Part shown: positions 12,058 through 25,285 of the stretch, piece by piece | Position numbering within the stretch: the first letter of the stretch is position 1 | Layout: each line of letters starts with the position of its first letter | Source: Hawksworthiomyces lignivorus | Taxonomy: Eukaryota > Ascomycota > Sordariomycetes > Ophiostomatales > Ophiostomataceae | Direction: 5' to 3' | DNA: 64,000 nucleotides | Assembly: GCA_002917075.1 (NCBI GenBank) | Contig: NTMA01000084.1 | Span: forward strand, 62,001-126,000 | Translations under genes and position numbers: made by a program | Notes under the pieces: model-generated | What the model saw: the letters and a program-made list of their open reading frames with translations, nothing else | Databases searched by the model: none | What the model was told of the DNA's origin: nothing

Positions 12058-15000
12058 TGCATCATGGGAGCTCGAGCAAATGAGACAATTGTTGCCATTT
12101 TCCAATTTTTTTTTTTTGTTCGCATCAAATAAATCTTCATATAGACCAGATACCCCTCAAAAGAAATTCAAAAATGCTTCAAACCAGTAGATTCGTTTCC
12201 TAGCTGAATCCATGCATACCTGGCAAGTCCGTGTCTTCTCCTGGTCACGCCCCCGACCGGCTCTAGATCACTTCTCTAGACCAATGGAGGCCCGGAGCCC
12301 GGGGGGCGGTAGGTGGATACCGGCCACGAGCAGCACCAGTCCACCGCAGCGCTCTTCAGCCATGCGCTGCTCGGCCAGCGACGCCGCCGTGAAGTAGAAC
12401 CACCTACCGTCAGCCACCGGCGGGATTACCGCGGGCTGACTTGCGGCGTTAGCTATGCCGTACGTGTGCGAGTTGATGGACGACACCATTTACGCCATGA
12501 ATAATATGGATGTCTTGTACCGCGAACTGCGCTGTCTAGCGGATGACTTCGGACGAGCCAGGTCCACCCGCAAACGGCCGCAACGTCCACAGGTCTAGGA
12601 AGAAGGACCCTGGCGTACACGATGCCTGGGTCCGCGCGTAGCAGAGAGCACACCACCGCCTTGACATGGGGTAACAGTCTTCGTCTCTTCTTTGTCCCTC
12701 TAGAGTTCCTTTCTTTTCTTTTCTTTTTTTGGTCCAATTGCATTTTCATATAATTTAGTATGGCAAAACTCTATTATCAGAGTACTCGCCTTCGGCTACT
12801 GTCGTAGCCCGCATAGCTAGACATGCTGCTGGACACGACCAAGCATGTAATTTATATGCAGTGAACAGTATTGGCCAGTACCTGGCCCCCAAACAGGCAC
12901 AATTCATGCCCCACTCTCAATCTCGGGACAAAAATCACGGACATTATCCCCGAGCCCGAACAGCGTAACTCCATTGCGGAGGAGAGCACATAATGTCTCT
13001 CACAGTACATGATTCTAGATGAACGATGGCGAATAATAAGACATGTTTTATCTTAGATATTGCATTATGATGTTCAGCGATTGTTTGGTCTTCTTTCATT
13101 TCTTTTTTGTTTGCCATTTTCTTTTTTTAGCAGCCTCTTTCTCTAGCGGCCTGGCCCGCTATCCTGCGTTGCGCTAACAATCTTTTGAGAGTGCCAAACA
13201 CCACAATCATTGGTTGTTCTCTATTGTCTTTTAGGATAACCACGTTTCTAGATCCTCGTGTCCAAGGCCGTGTCAATTTCATTTACAGACGTTATATGAT
13301 GTACGCGTACGCGACCCTCGGTAGCCTCCACAAAGCAGTTCCCACTCATGCCAGGCTAGTCAAGGGAGGCCGTCTTCAGGGGAGAGCGGCTGCTCCCCAC
13401 CTCCCACCAGAGGCCTGCTGTCGAGCCTAAGGCTAACATCTTCTGGGATATGATGCCATGCCGCAAGGCCACTTACAATTCCGATGCAGAATCCACCTCG
13501 GCGGCTGACACCAGGAGACAAAAAGCCATCACGCCAAGGTACTGACGAGCCGATAATTTGTCTGATAGTGCCAGCACCCAGAAGAGGACTCTAATCAATA
13601 GCTAGATAAGTTGTGAGCTGCGACTGTTCTATAGCAAGCTATGTCTCCGAGAGAACCTCACGTTCAAAAGCATCCACGCCAGTCGTGGTGCCTACAGAAA
13701 TAAGCACCAAGCCCAAATGTATCCGAAGCAGACCGTACGGAGTAACACAGGATACATCCATATTATACTCCGTACGTGTACGAGTACGAAGTAACTAAGT
13801 CTTAGTGGTTTGGAACAGCGTAAGACCCCGTGGTGACTTACCGTTTCGGTCCATATCCGTTCGGCCAATTTCGCTTGTTTCTTGCAAGGCCAATCCCCTG
13901 AATCGAGAACGGTCACGAATGCTGCTAACACATCAACTGCTGCTGCCTTCGCTGCCTCCTCGTAAGCAAGCTGGCGCAGCCCGCCCTCCAATTTAAGATG
14001 AAATATACATTGTCACCAGGCACGGCCGTGCTATTCGTAGAAGGCTCCAATAAGGCTCTAACTGACGTATTCGTATATCTTATCTCGCGTATTCGTATCG
14101 CAAAGAGGATTTTCATCCTCAGCCTTGGAATGCAGTATAAGCCCGACATTGGGTAGGATTTCTAGAAATTCCTTACACCATAACGGTGAACATGAAACCA
14201 TAGCAAGACAGGCAGCCCCCTTTCGCCTGCACGTGAGAAAATAAGCTTTGCTTGCTATTAATTGAGGAGGGTTCCTGCTATTTGATGCGTGGCAAGTTCC
14301 GGAAGGATCCACACAATATATGGATTTTATCCTGAAAAATACAATTGAGACGTCTGTCGACAGAGTGCTTCAGCCGGACCCTTTCGAATTGCAAAATGTC
14401 GAACTTTCTCTCCTCTTCAGATTGCATTCGAAACGATTTCGTTCTTGAGCAGAAAACGTAGATCGACGATCACGTGCAAAAGAGACCAGTGCCTTCTAAG
14501 CCTAAGCTAATACTCGTACATTTTTTTTTCAAACGGAAACACGGAGTGATTTTGACTCCGATTATTTTTAACACTTCCGTAAGCCTAGCTCGCCTGTGTC
14601 TGAAGATGTTCACTAGCAACAGAACTTTACTCTTGGTTAGTCACCTGATTGGCCTTCCAGCTTGGTCAATCATTGTCAAGGCGCGTGCTTTTTGCAGTTG
14701 GCCCTCTGGGCCAGAGTGGCACGGAAGGCAGGGAGCCGTATCGAATGTTTCTGAGAGGTAGAACAGTGTAGAAGCGTGTGGACCAGTAGAGAAAGAGGGG
14801 GCAGAAAGAGCTGATAGAGGACAAGGGCATTTGCCTATTGTGAACACGTAGAGAGGAGAACGCAGGGGGTGATGCGAAGTATCCGAGAGGTCGGAAACTT
14901 ATGCGAGATCTCAACTCGGGTCCTGATGGCTCGGCCACTTTCTTTGCCTTGCACGAAGGGCCCGCTTGTGTCCGCTGCGTCCGCATCAATAATACACGCT

Positions 15001-15957
15001 ATCAGAGCCAAGTAGCTGCTCGCTCTCGCCTTCCCTAATCAGATCAGAACTGCCAACGACAGCCGGAAAGGTCAGCAATCCTATCATCTCCTTCATACAT
15101 AAGACAATAAATTTATGTTCCGGATAGGCAAGCTCCCTCCTTCTCATGTGACATAGGAATACGTAGTATGGAGTACATCGTAGTTTAGTGAATACACATA
15201 TGTTTCCGAGTATTGCACGTATTCGTAAGGAAAGGCCGTGTAGAGGAGCCTTTTCTCATTTCTGCTACTGCCAAGGAAGGAGGTGAGGGCCCTCAGCAAA
15301 ACTTCCTGCCTTTTTTTTGTCTTTTTCTGACTCTTATTTTTTTTAAACCTCGCTGCAAATCCCATTTTATTACAAGTATTTTGTCGCCTTCGTTTGCTCC
15401 TTCCCTCTACTACCCCCCCCCCCCCCTTTCCCTACGTAACGTATACTCTTGCACTGCGAAACTTCCCTTTGTTTTCCTTTTTTTAGGTCCTTTTGCCGCC
15501 ACACTCCCCGTCGTGCCTTCCCCACCATTAAAGTCCTATTTTATTGTATTGTAAATTTTGCTCTTTTTTTTCTGCCATTTTCCCCGATTTGTTCTCTAAT
15601 TCCTTTGTGAAAGGCGCAACGTACTGCGGCAGCCCCTCGCCCCTTCCTTCCTTGTTCTTACCTCTTACCTCACACCTACCTCTCTGGAATGGTGCAGACG
15701 TTTGACAGGCAGGAACGCTCGACGAGAAGGCTGCGTGAAACCCGCTGATGGTATCACGACAGAATGAAAATAGGACAGCCTATCCCTTGAACTTGCTTGA
15801 CCTCAATCCAAGCATCTTTGTTCTTCTGCTTCCCGCATTCCCCGACGACAAATCATAATTGCCACCCCACTTCATCCTTCTAGCCTGGGCGTCGGGAATC
15901 ACGAAAGACACCGAAGACAGACCAGACTCTAGAAAACACTGCGACCATCTAGGGGCT
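12058..15957. other. Long spacer, mostly AT-rich
   Basis: No assignable gene in 3.9 kb. A GC-richer island at about 12200-12680 has coding-like frames on both strands but no recognisable product. TACGGAGTA-type motifs lie at 13736-13744 and, inverted, at 13766-13774. A C14 run is at 15413-15426. CT-rich sequence at 15300-15700 is probably promoter or leader for the Zn2Cys6 gene. Confidence 0.55.
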
Positions 15958-18471
15958 ATGTCATCCTCTACTGCCGCATCCGGGCTTCCGAATGGCCCGC
16001 CATCACATGGCGCCGCGAAACCAACTCGGATCTTGGCCTGCGTCCTCTGCCAGCACCGCAAAATCAAGTGCGATCGAACCTTTCCCTGTGCCAACTGTAT
16101 CAAGGTGAGTTGAGTCTCTTTTTTTTTCTCCCGGGAGTTTCGTTTCTTGTCTATCCACTATCGATACTCTTCTTTTCGGAAACGACAGAGTGGGAAGAGA
16201 CAATGCCGGCGTAAAGGAGGCCGCCCTTGTGCAGCCTGAAACTCTGCCTCCTATTGTATGCTGACCCTTCCGGCCCACGCCCGCCAGGCCAATGTCACAT
16301 GTACCCCCAGCACACCTGCGCCGGCGAGGAAGCGCCGGCGGCCGAACCAGGACTTACAGGAGCGCCTAGCCCGCTGTGAGGAGCTACTCAAAGTCTATGC
16401 GTCGGCAAAGCCCGACGTAGAAGCATCAACGACGCCCAGCGCCGCCCAGCAGTACTTTGATAGCAACACAACGTGGAAGCCGCCCGGCAAGCTAATCGTG
16501 GAAGATGACGGCGCCGTTCGGTTTGTCGACTCGTTTATGCTCGGCGCTATCCACGATGAACTTCGCGCTATGCGCGAGATGATCGACAGCGAGGACAACG
16601 AGGACATTACGCCCGAGACTACCGCTACGCCGGACGACAACGCTGACCTGCTGCTGGGCGGCGGCGGCGGCGGCACCCTGCTGGGTGCCGACTCGCCCCA
16701 GCCGGCCACGCTCGAGGACCTCCAGCCGTCGCCAGGCCACATCTTCCGCCTGTGGCAGATCTACCTCGAGCGCGTCAACCCGCTCACCAAGATCATCCAC
16801 GTGCCCACCCTGCAGCCTTATTTGGTCGAGGCCACCAGCGGGGCCCAGAACATACCGCAGAACATCAAGACGCTCCTCTTCGCCATCTACACCCTGGCTA
16901 CCGTGTCCATGGAGCCCGACGAATGTCTCACCCTACTCGGCTACTCGCGGGAAACGGCACTTCAGCGCTTTTCCAACGGTGTCCGCCTCTCTCTCCTACG
17001 TGTGGGCTTCCTCAAGTCCTACGATCTCGAGACGCTCCAAGCTCTCGTTATTTATCTGGTAAGTTATGTACATATATTCTTTCTCATTTCTCATCTTTTT
17101 TTTTTTTGGTTTTTGCTCCTGCATCCCTTTATGCTAGCTTTCTCCATTATTGTCGGAGGTCAAAAAGGTTGCGTAGGACGGCCACTAACATTTTGATAGA
17201 TTTCATTACAAGGACGCTACAACCGACACGCTGCTTGGATCTTGAATGGTGTTGTCCTTCGTATTGCCCAGAAAATGGGACTGCACCGTGACGGTGAAGC
17301 GCTCGGACTTAGTCCCTTTGAGACAGAAATCCGTCGCCGTGTATGGTGGCAGATTATCATGGTCGACGCAAAGTACGCTCTGATGTCCGGTCTCAGCCAT
17401 TCAATGTTGCCGCGTGTCTGGGACACAAAAGAGCCCAAGAACGTGAACGATGCCGATCTCTTCCCTGCTGCTACGGAGCCCGTTCAGGATCGCGAGGGAC
17501 CGACAGAGATGATCATGGTGTTACTTACAAACCGTCTCGCTCGTTTCCTTCTCGAGACCCCGGGAATTGACCCGATGATCCTGATGGGCGACACGGAAAC
17601 CTTCAAGGGAACGGACAAGCCATCACCGCAGCATGTCCAGATGTTCCGACAGCTAATCTCGAACCTTGCACAGAGCATGCTTGAGATCATTGACAAGTTC
17701 TGTGACCCAACGGCTGGCCCCCTACACGAGATGGCTTTGGAAATTAAGTCGGAGATTCTTGAGAAGCTCGAACACCTGCTGTTGCCAGCCAAGGAGCGCG
17801 AGTTCGGTGATGAAGTGAAGACGCTCAGCGACAACGTGTTCCGAATTGCGGTGGAAGCCATCACCCACGAGAACGAAAAGCATATGAAGACCAAGGATAA
17901 GGGCTTCGCCTGGTACTCGCGGCTCTACTTCCAGGACAGCATGTTCTTGTTTGTTACGGGCCAGCTAGTCATTCGTTCGTCCGGCGGGCTAGTCGACAAA
18001 GCGTGGGAAGCCGTGCATGGCACCTACGACAACTACCCAGACTTGTACGATATTACCCAGCGATCCTACTACCAAATTGCCGTCTGCGTGCTACGGGCTT
18101 GGCGCAATCGCGAAGGCGTGTTGCGTGCGCGCATGGGCGGTATTACCCCAGAGGTGCCTTACTTTGTGGCCAAGCTGCAAAGCATCATGCCCGCGCAGGA
18201 CGAGGTCAAGAGCGAGCCCATGTCTGCTCCGGCGACGGCGATGTCTACATCTGCTTCTTCGACAAGCACCCTGCAGCCGACTGCAGAAGATCTGATACCT
18301 GTGGAGGAAAGCAAGGCCATTCCATCCACAGATCCACTGCTAGACCAGTTCCTGACACAGCCCTATATGGATCCCAACAACATCGACTGGGACATGTGGG
18401 GCAGCATCATGCCGACGAATTCGGTGGTGTCTGCGTTTGACGGCTTCAGCACGGGCCAAAACCTGTGGTGA
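15958..18471 (+). CDS. Zn2Cys6 fungal transcription factor
   Basis: Nuclear DNA-binding regulator of the Gal4 class. Exons 15958..16104, 16288..17058 and 17200..18471 give 729 residues. The binuclear cluster is complete once intron 1 is removed: C28-x2-C31-x6-C38-x5-C44-x2-C47-x6-C54, with intron 1 between residues 49 and 50, inside the cluster. A basic linker (ARKRRRPN) and a short helical region follow. The middle homology region (Fungal_trans, about residues 190-520) includes [20 protein letters not shown] and the RRRVWW motif. The C-terminus is Ser/Thr/Asp-rich with a possible acidic activation segment. An in-frame ATG at 15859 would add 33 residues; 15958 is preferred because the extension has no family likeness. 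It stands alone between two multi-kilobase spacers, so its targets cannot be inferred from neighbours. Confidence 0.93.
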
Positions 18472-21400
18472 TTCAGCGGCGAAAGCGACAAGCCTAGCTC
18501 TTGCCCTCCATGGCGTCCGGCTTATATGCATAGGGTCTCGGTGTTCATCACGGTCTCATTTTTGTCTGAGTTGTCTTGCGTCATCCCCCTCATCTAGGTT
18601 TTCTGGTTTCACATCACGGATTGTTTACTTGCTATTTACGGTTTTTAATGTTTGAGAATTTTTTGCGCCGTATCTCTCATGATTTTGTGTTTGGGTCTCA
18701 TGTTCTCCTCTCTAATGGACGGATCATTTTATATATTACGGTGGACGATGCTACATATTGGGTTTTCTTGTAGCGGATGGAGTATGAAGAAGAGTGAACT
18801 GGAAAAAAAGGCAGCCGGGTACACAAATGTCATTCTTTGGTTGGGGGGGGGGTTCTTGCGAATGATTGTATTTCGCACTATAGAGTGTATAATAACAATA
18901 ATGGCAAACCCGAGTTTTTATTTCTTTTAAGTTAATTTTACTTTTCGAGGCGCTCTATCATAAAGTTTTTCTCGTTTATGCAGTGCTATTGTTGTATGCA
19001 ATGCACAATATATTAAATATGTCTTACTGTGAAGTCAGGTTCGGCGCATACCTTCTGCGCATACTGGTTGCTCGTCACCAGTATAGTGGCCAATGCAGCA
19101 TCAGCTACTGTCAATGGCTCTCTCGACTTTGTTCGTTGGCATTCTCGGCTCTGGGGTGCTGTTTGTACTGCTCAGGTCGGGAGATTATGATTATTGCCAG
19201 TGATATTTCTCGGGTCGGGTGTTTTTGGTGGTTACCTCGGGTCGGGGCTTTGTCAGCCATACATTTGTACGATACTGGAGCACAGGCAGTCCCTGACGTT
19301 AAAGAATAGATGCAGCTTCCCAACGTACGACTTCTGAGCATCGTCGATGGGCTGAGCCAGGGTGAGGTGCTGTCACTGCTGCGAAGTGTCACAACAGGCG
19401 ATTTGGTTCTACCAGGACAGCGGGACTGTCTAGGCCATACAAGTTCGTGTCAAGTTATTTTAATTTGCCTCTTGGCGGCCAGCGACAACTTTTCGCCTGC
19501 GATGACGTTTTAGCATTCGTCTGCAGGCTAGAACACGTAAGTAAAGGTTACTGTAAGGCAGAAGGATAACGATTGTCTTTTTGACTCTGTGTGCATACTG
19601 AAGATAGCAGACCACTTTTGCAACTGTGCTTCGGCATTTGCATTAATGCTATAATTGCACTGCACGATATATTGATATGCCGTAAAGAGCCGAGACCAGT
19701 GTTTAACAGAGCTTCCCCGGACCCCGGGACTGGTAGCATTATAACAGCCATGTGCAAAAAATTAAAATATGCTCCAAAAAGTTTGTCGGTAAAATGCAAG
19801 CTAGATCTGCTTACGCGGAAGGCCTTCCATATTGAAGGTATTTTGCCTTGGTTACCAGGTTTTTCTTTGTTCTGAAGGAGGGGCGCGTGTTCACAGTGCT
19901 TTATATTTAAAGCTCCAACCAAAAAGAAAAAAATGTAACTATAAGGCTGAGAAAAGAGAGCTAAGCAAAGCAACACGATGGGCCAGAGGGCAACAGGAGA
20001 CCAGAGCCAAGGGAAGGGGTCCAACTACAAGGTAGAAAGACACTGAAAACCACTGGACAAAAATACTCATCGCCCCCATTTTTCTTACCCGGTGGACGAT
20101 AGCACAACCACTGGCCGTGCGAATGCGACCAGAGCGAGCAGTTTTTTCGTCTGATCTCGGCGCGGAGCCAATATCGCAGCCGCAGCGCGTCCCCGCTAGG
20201 CATCCACTTATCGTTTCGGGGATGCTTTGGCCTGATCTCCTGGAGGCTTATTGTCCTGCTAGGCACCTTAATTTTTTTTTTTAAACTGGGCCACGTCTGC
20301 AGAAGAGCGTGTCGTAATACGTTCGGTACATGTGCAACTCAAGGAGGCATGATGCCAATTTCGCCTGTCCAAATAAGGATGTCTCATCGCTGCTTGCGTG
20401 GAGAACCCAGGGTGGGGAGATACCGGAGTTAAGTTGCTGCACAAACGGAGACATTTTGGAAGGCATATTCTCCGGCAAGTCTACAAGATTCGGGTACATC
20501 TATCTATACACACGATTGTGTAAGTAGCATTTGATACATCGTAGACTCGGCCAAGAACTGCAATATGGAAGCCGTTGAAAATCTCGTTTCGAGCGGTAGA
20601 AGGGATGGATTGAGGACCCCTCTACTTCAACCATATCGAAAAAAAAAGTTAAATACTAAGTCGAGATGACGAATTGGCCTCCCTCGTGTTCCTATCTTGT
20701 TTTTTTGTCGGAATGCCGTTCCGTCACTATCGTCGTAGACCGCCCAGAAACAGCTTCAGCCGTCCCGAACGACGGAACTGACAATGGCGTTTCAGCAGAC
20801 TCGTCTAGCCTGCTTTGACGTTTTGGAACTCTTCTCTTTCGTTCTTTCGTGTCTCTTTTGCGCCGCCTCTCTTTTCGGTTCAGCTTCGCAAAAGATGCCC
20901 GACACCGAGATTAGACTAAAATTGACTCTGGTTTCGGAGTATGAAGGAAGGGAGGCCTAGCATCTGCAGTTACAAAACGAGCAATACGGATAGGGATCAT
21001 TACAAGAACGCAAGAGTGACAAGAGAACAACTGTAAGGCTTGGAAGGTGAACGCATGTTAGCTGAAGATAGTGACTGGACAATAGTCGGTCCCGACATGC
21101 ACCCGTAATAGATTGATGAATCATACAAATGCGCAAGAAAAACGGAACATCGGCGCAAGCGAAAAAGTCCGGGAAAGGAGTTTTTCTGGCAGATTACATA
21201 CAGCTCTGAAAAAAGATTGCCGGATGGACAAAACCGTACGGTATATCAGTTTTACGTACGACTATGGTGGGGAAAAGGAAACTAGGAAAAATAGGAAGGG
21301 AAACCTGAACTAGAGCTGGGTCTTCCCAACGCAAGGAAGCAAAAGGAAAACGGTAACGGTAGCCCCTTAAGCCAATAGGGGGGAGGTCCAGTCATGCTCG

Positions 21401-23067
21401 GACATCGGTCATGCTACGGACCCCGTCGCCAAAATTCTTACATTCAAGATCTGCTCGAGGTTCTTGCATGCGTAGCCAGGCCTATCAGCAGGAGGCGGAC
21501 AAGCTCTGCGCACGTATAGGCATTGACCCGGTCATCGTTGCACCGTGCACATGAGAGACATAATGAGCTCCAGAGAACGAAGAGACAAGACAAGACAAGA
21601 GAATCAAAATCAAAATCAAGCAAAACAAAATAGAAACAATCAAAGCGAAGGCTGAGACTTATCCCCTAGTAGATTGGCAATTACTTAATAGTACGGAGTG
21701 ACTATACGGAGTATGTACAAACATAGTTGGGCTCTCGTTTGCCAGGAATAGTAAGGAGACGGAGTGCCCAGAGAAGAACCACATGCGCAGATTGCGGGAG
21801 AGCCCCCTAAGCATTTTACTTGTACAGACTAGGTATGAGCAGCTACAGCGTAATAAACTTAAATTTTTAACGAGCGTGGTTTTTGTTTTGCTCCACTGGA
21901 ACCCCACTGGCATCCGCTTGTTTTTGACTGGCATCGGTTATTTTGGCTGCCTGCAGCCATAGTAGCGTACGCCAACAAGCTTTTCTGTTGCTTTTTCTTT
22001 TGATTAGCTCCACGTCAAAAATGACGGAGGATGATATGTGCAAGCGCCGACGGGATATGAAGATTCGAAATGCCTCTCTGTATAGCAGAGAAATGCGGCA
22101 CATTTGCTGCATGTTCTTCGGAAACTGTCATACAGGGCGAACATGCAAGACCAATCTCGTATTGCGAGCAGACGACCAGCAGCAAAATTGATAGCCGCCG
22201 TCTCTGGAGAGAAAGTTTTCTCCTCTCCGAACTCTGCACCGTGAGGGTAGACTCCTCGCCATGCATGTACCAACGCCACAGGACTGTAGTCATGGAAGGA
22301 CTTCAATTATTCCTTGAAGAGGCTAGTGGAGCTAATGTCAATGATGCGCTTTTCCTACTCTCGCAAACCGCCAGACGCAGCGTGCACCTGTTCTGATACC
22401 GGGGGGGAGGAGGGTGTAACCTGGTGTGGGATGGTGGGAAAGGGGAGGGGTGTGTGTGTGTGCGGTCCAGTGAGTCAAGGAGTACCTATGAATGAGTGCG
22501 TGTGAGTGCGTGTGAGTGTGAGTGTGCGTACGTCGCAGTGTAAAACTCGCACACCAACAGGCCAATCCTTGTTTGTGGGTTGTCTGTATGTACTTTCTCG
22601 GACAGCTCCGTCTAGGTCTTCTCTTTCTGTCGTTTTCTGTTAGCATCTGCCCTTCTGCCTTCTTTTCGTCCGCCTTCACGTCCGACCGGAATTTGTGTGG
22701 TTTCTCCATTCACTTCGGGCATATTACAGTCCGGCTCCTCACCTTCACTAGGGAGCCGCAGGGCCAGGACGAGAATAGACAGAGGAAATAGTAATCCTAC
22801 TTGAATATAAAGAATCGTCGATCGCCACTTTGACCTCCCCTATCGTCTGTCTGTTCTGCTTTTAGGATTTTGTTTTGTTTCGTCTAGTCTATTCCTATCT
22901 TGTCAATTATATAGAGTGGCAACCCACAACCAACAAGCTGAAAAGAAAATAAAACGAACTAGCACAGCAATCCACGCCAGGCTTTGTTTGTCTTTGTTTT
23001 CTTAAATCCTTTCTCCCCCCTCATTGTCTTCCTCACACCCTGACTCCAAGGAAACATTATCAAAGCC
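18472..23067. other. Longest spacer in window
   Basis: About 4.6 kb with no supported gene. All frames are short, AT-biased and unlike known families; the largest is 19548..20024 on the minus strand. Contains GT-rich simple sequence (22449-22528), a TACGGAGTA motif at 21705-21713, and CT-rich sequence just before 23068 that fits an MFS-gene leader. Confidence 0.55.
22449..22528. repeat. GT/GTGAGTGC-type simple repeat
   Basis: A pure GT run begins near 22450 and, after a short interruption, is followed by repeated GTGTGAGTGC-like units up to about 22528. Simple microsatellite, not a gene feature. Confidence 0.8.
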
Positions 23068-25285
23068 ATGTCCTTCCTAGGAAGGTTCAAAAAACCGGCC
23101 GCTGGCGAGGCTGCCGTGGCGACAGCTTCCCCTAGCACGGCCCCTGAGATCAACCTCACGCAAAACAACAACGCGACCGGCACCACGCTGACATCGCCAG
23201 AGAACGCCGGCTACTATGGCACGGACGAGCGGTCCAAGCCGGACGCTGACGCGGAGGCAGAGGATGACGAGAAAGCCGACGGCGCAAACAACCTAGCCCA
23301 GGTCAACACCACAGCCACTGAGGACATCGAGTACCCCTCGGGCCTCAAGCTGGCGCTGCTGCTCTCGTCCGTCTTCATCAGCATGTTCCTCGTCGCCCTG
23401 GACCGCCTGATTATCGCTACCGCCGTGCCCCAGATCACCGACGACTTCAACTCCGTCGACGACATCGGCTGGTACGGCAGCGCCTACCTGCTGGCCAACT
23501 GCGCCCTGCAGCTCATGTTCGGCAAGGGCTACATGTTCTACAGCATCAAGACCGTCTTCCTTACGGCCGTCGGCCTCTTCGAGATTGGCTCCGCCGTCTG
23601 CGGCGCGGCGCCGTCCTCTGTCGCATTCATCATCGGCCGCGCTATTGCGGGCGTCGGTGCTGCCGGCATCTTCTCGGGCGTGGTGCGTACCCTTTGTCCT
23701 TTCTTGCCCTCTTCTCTTCCACGACCACTTTGCATTCTACCCTGCCATTCTCTCTCTCTTTCCCTTTCTTGTGTCTCTCCTACCCTTGCTGACTTTCGAG
23801 ACAGATCATCATCATTGTCTATGCCGTGCCTCTGCATAAGCGGCCGCTCTACCAGGGCATGTTCGGCGCCGTGTTCGGTCTTGCCTCGGTCGTCGGCCCC
23901 CTGCTGGGCGGTGCCTTCACGACCAAGGTCACCTGGCGCTGGTGCTTCTACATCAACCTCCCGCTCGGCGGCATCGCCATGGTATTCATCTTCTTCCTGC
24001 TCAAGATCCCCGACCGCGAGACCACCAAGATCCCCACGCGCCAGAAGCTGGCCCAGCTCGACGCCCTCGGCACCTTCTTCTTCATCCCCGGCTGCGTCTG
24101 CCTGCTGCTCGCCCTCGAGTGGGGCGGCGCCACCTACCCCTGGAGCGACGGCCGCATCATCGCCCTCCTGGTGCTGGCTGCCGTGCTGCTCATCGCCTTC
24201 GTGCTCGTGCAGATCTTCATGCCCAAGACCGCCACCGTGCCGCCGCACATCTTTGTGCAGCGCAGCATCCTGGCTGGCGTCTACTCGACGCTCTGTGTCG
24301 GCGCCCAGATGATGATTTTCGGTAAGTTCCTTTTTCCTTTCGTGCTGTCATCTTCTCTCCTGGGCCAAGGCTGGTTTTGGTCTGACAGCTGTTTCCAGTG
24401 TACTACCTCCCCATCTGGTTCCAGGCCATCGAGGGCGTGACGGCCGTCGAGTCCGGCATCCGCACGCTGCCGCTGGTGCTGGGCATGGTGGTGGCGTCGA
24501 TCCTGTCGGGCATCGCCATCTCGCGCATCGGCTACTACACGCCGTTTATGCTGTGCGGCGTGTGCTTCATGTCGGTGGGCGCGGGCCTGCTCAACACGCT
24601 GCAGCTGGACACGACGGCGTCGCACTGGATCGGCTACCAGTTCCTCTTCGGCTGGGGCATGGGCCTGACCTTCCAGACGCCCAACCTGGCCGCGCAGACG
24701 GTGCTGCCGCGCCGCGACGTGCCCATCGGCACCTCGCTCATGTTCTTCAGCCAGCTGCTGGGCGGCGCCATCTTCATCTCCGTCGGCCAGAACGTCCTCG
24801 ACAGCCAGCTGATCCAGCGCCTCAGCAACATCCCCGGCTTCAACGCCGCCGGCATCCTCAACAGCGGCGCCACTTCCCTCACCAACCTGCCCCCGGACAT
24901 CAAGCAGCCCGTCCTCTCTGCCTACAACGAGTCCCTGCGCAAGGTCTTCCAGGTCGGCCTCATCATGGTCTGCCTCACCATCTTTGGCGCCCTGGCCATG
25001 GAGTGGCGCAGCGTCAAGAAGAACGCCCCCGGCACCAAGGAGGTCGACAGCAGCGGCGAGGACGGCGCCCCTGGCGGCGCCCCTGCCGCCAGTACCGCGC
25101 CAGCGGAGATGACCGCTGCTGGTGGCGCTGCGGCCGCCGAGGGTGGCGCTGCCGCAGATGACAACAGCTCCACGACGGACGACGTGGAGACCGACGCCGC
25201 GGCCGCCAAGCCGCGCAGCCCGGAGACCGCCGATGCCGCTGCGCCGGCCGTCGTGGCAGCCTCGGAGAAGGAGCAGCAGGCATAG
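23068..25285 (+). CDS. MFS drug:H+ antiporter, DHA2 family (14 TM)
   Basis: Plasma-membrane-type proton-coupled exporter of drugs or secondary metabolites. Exons 23068..23682, 23805..24321 and 24399..25285 give 672 residues. A hydrophilic Asn/Asp-rich N-terminus (about 85 residues) precedes TM1. Visible marks are the [17 protein letters not shown] segment after TM1, the [12 protein letters not shown] helix, [15 protein letters not shown] (motif B region), the antiporter motif VVGPLLGG (motif C) and [14 protein letters not shown], the typical DHA2 signature. The long Ala/Gly/Asp-rich tail (about 75 residues) is low complexity. Relatives include many toxin and antifungal exporters, but no biosynthetic genes are adjacent, so the substrate is unknown. 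Confidence 0.95.

Noticed and set aside
19548..20024. 158-codon minus-strand frame
   Set aside because: AT-biased codons unlike the real genes here and no recognisable protein.
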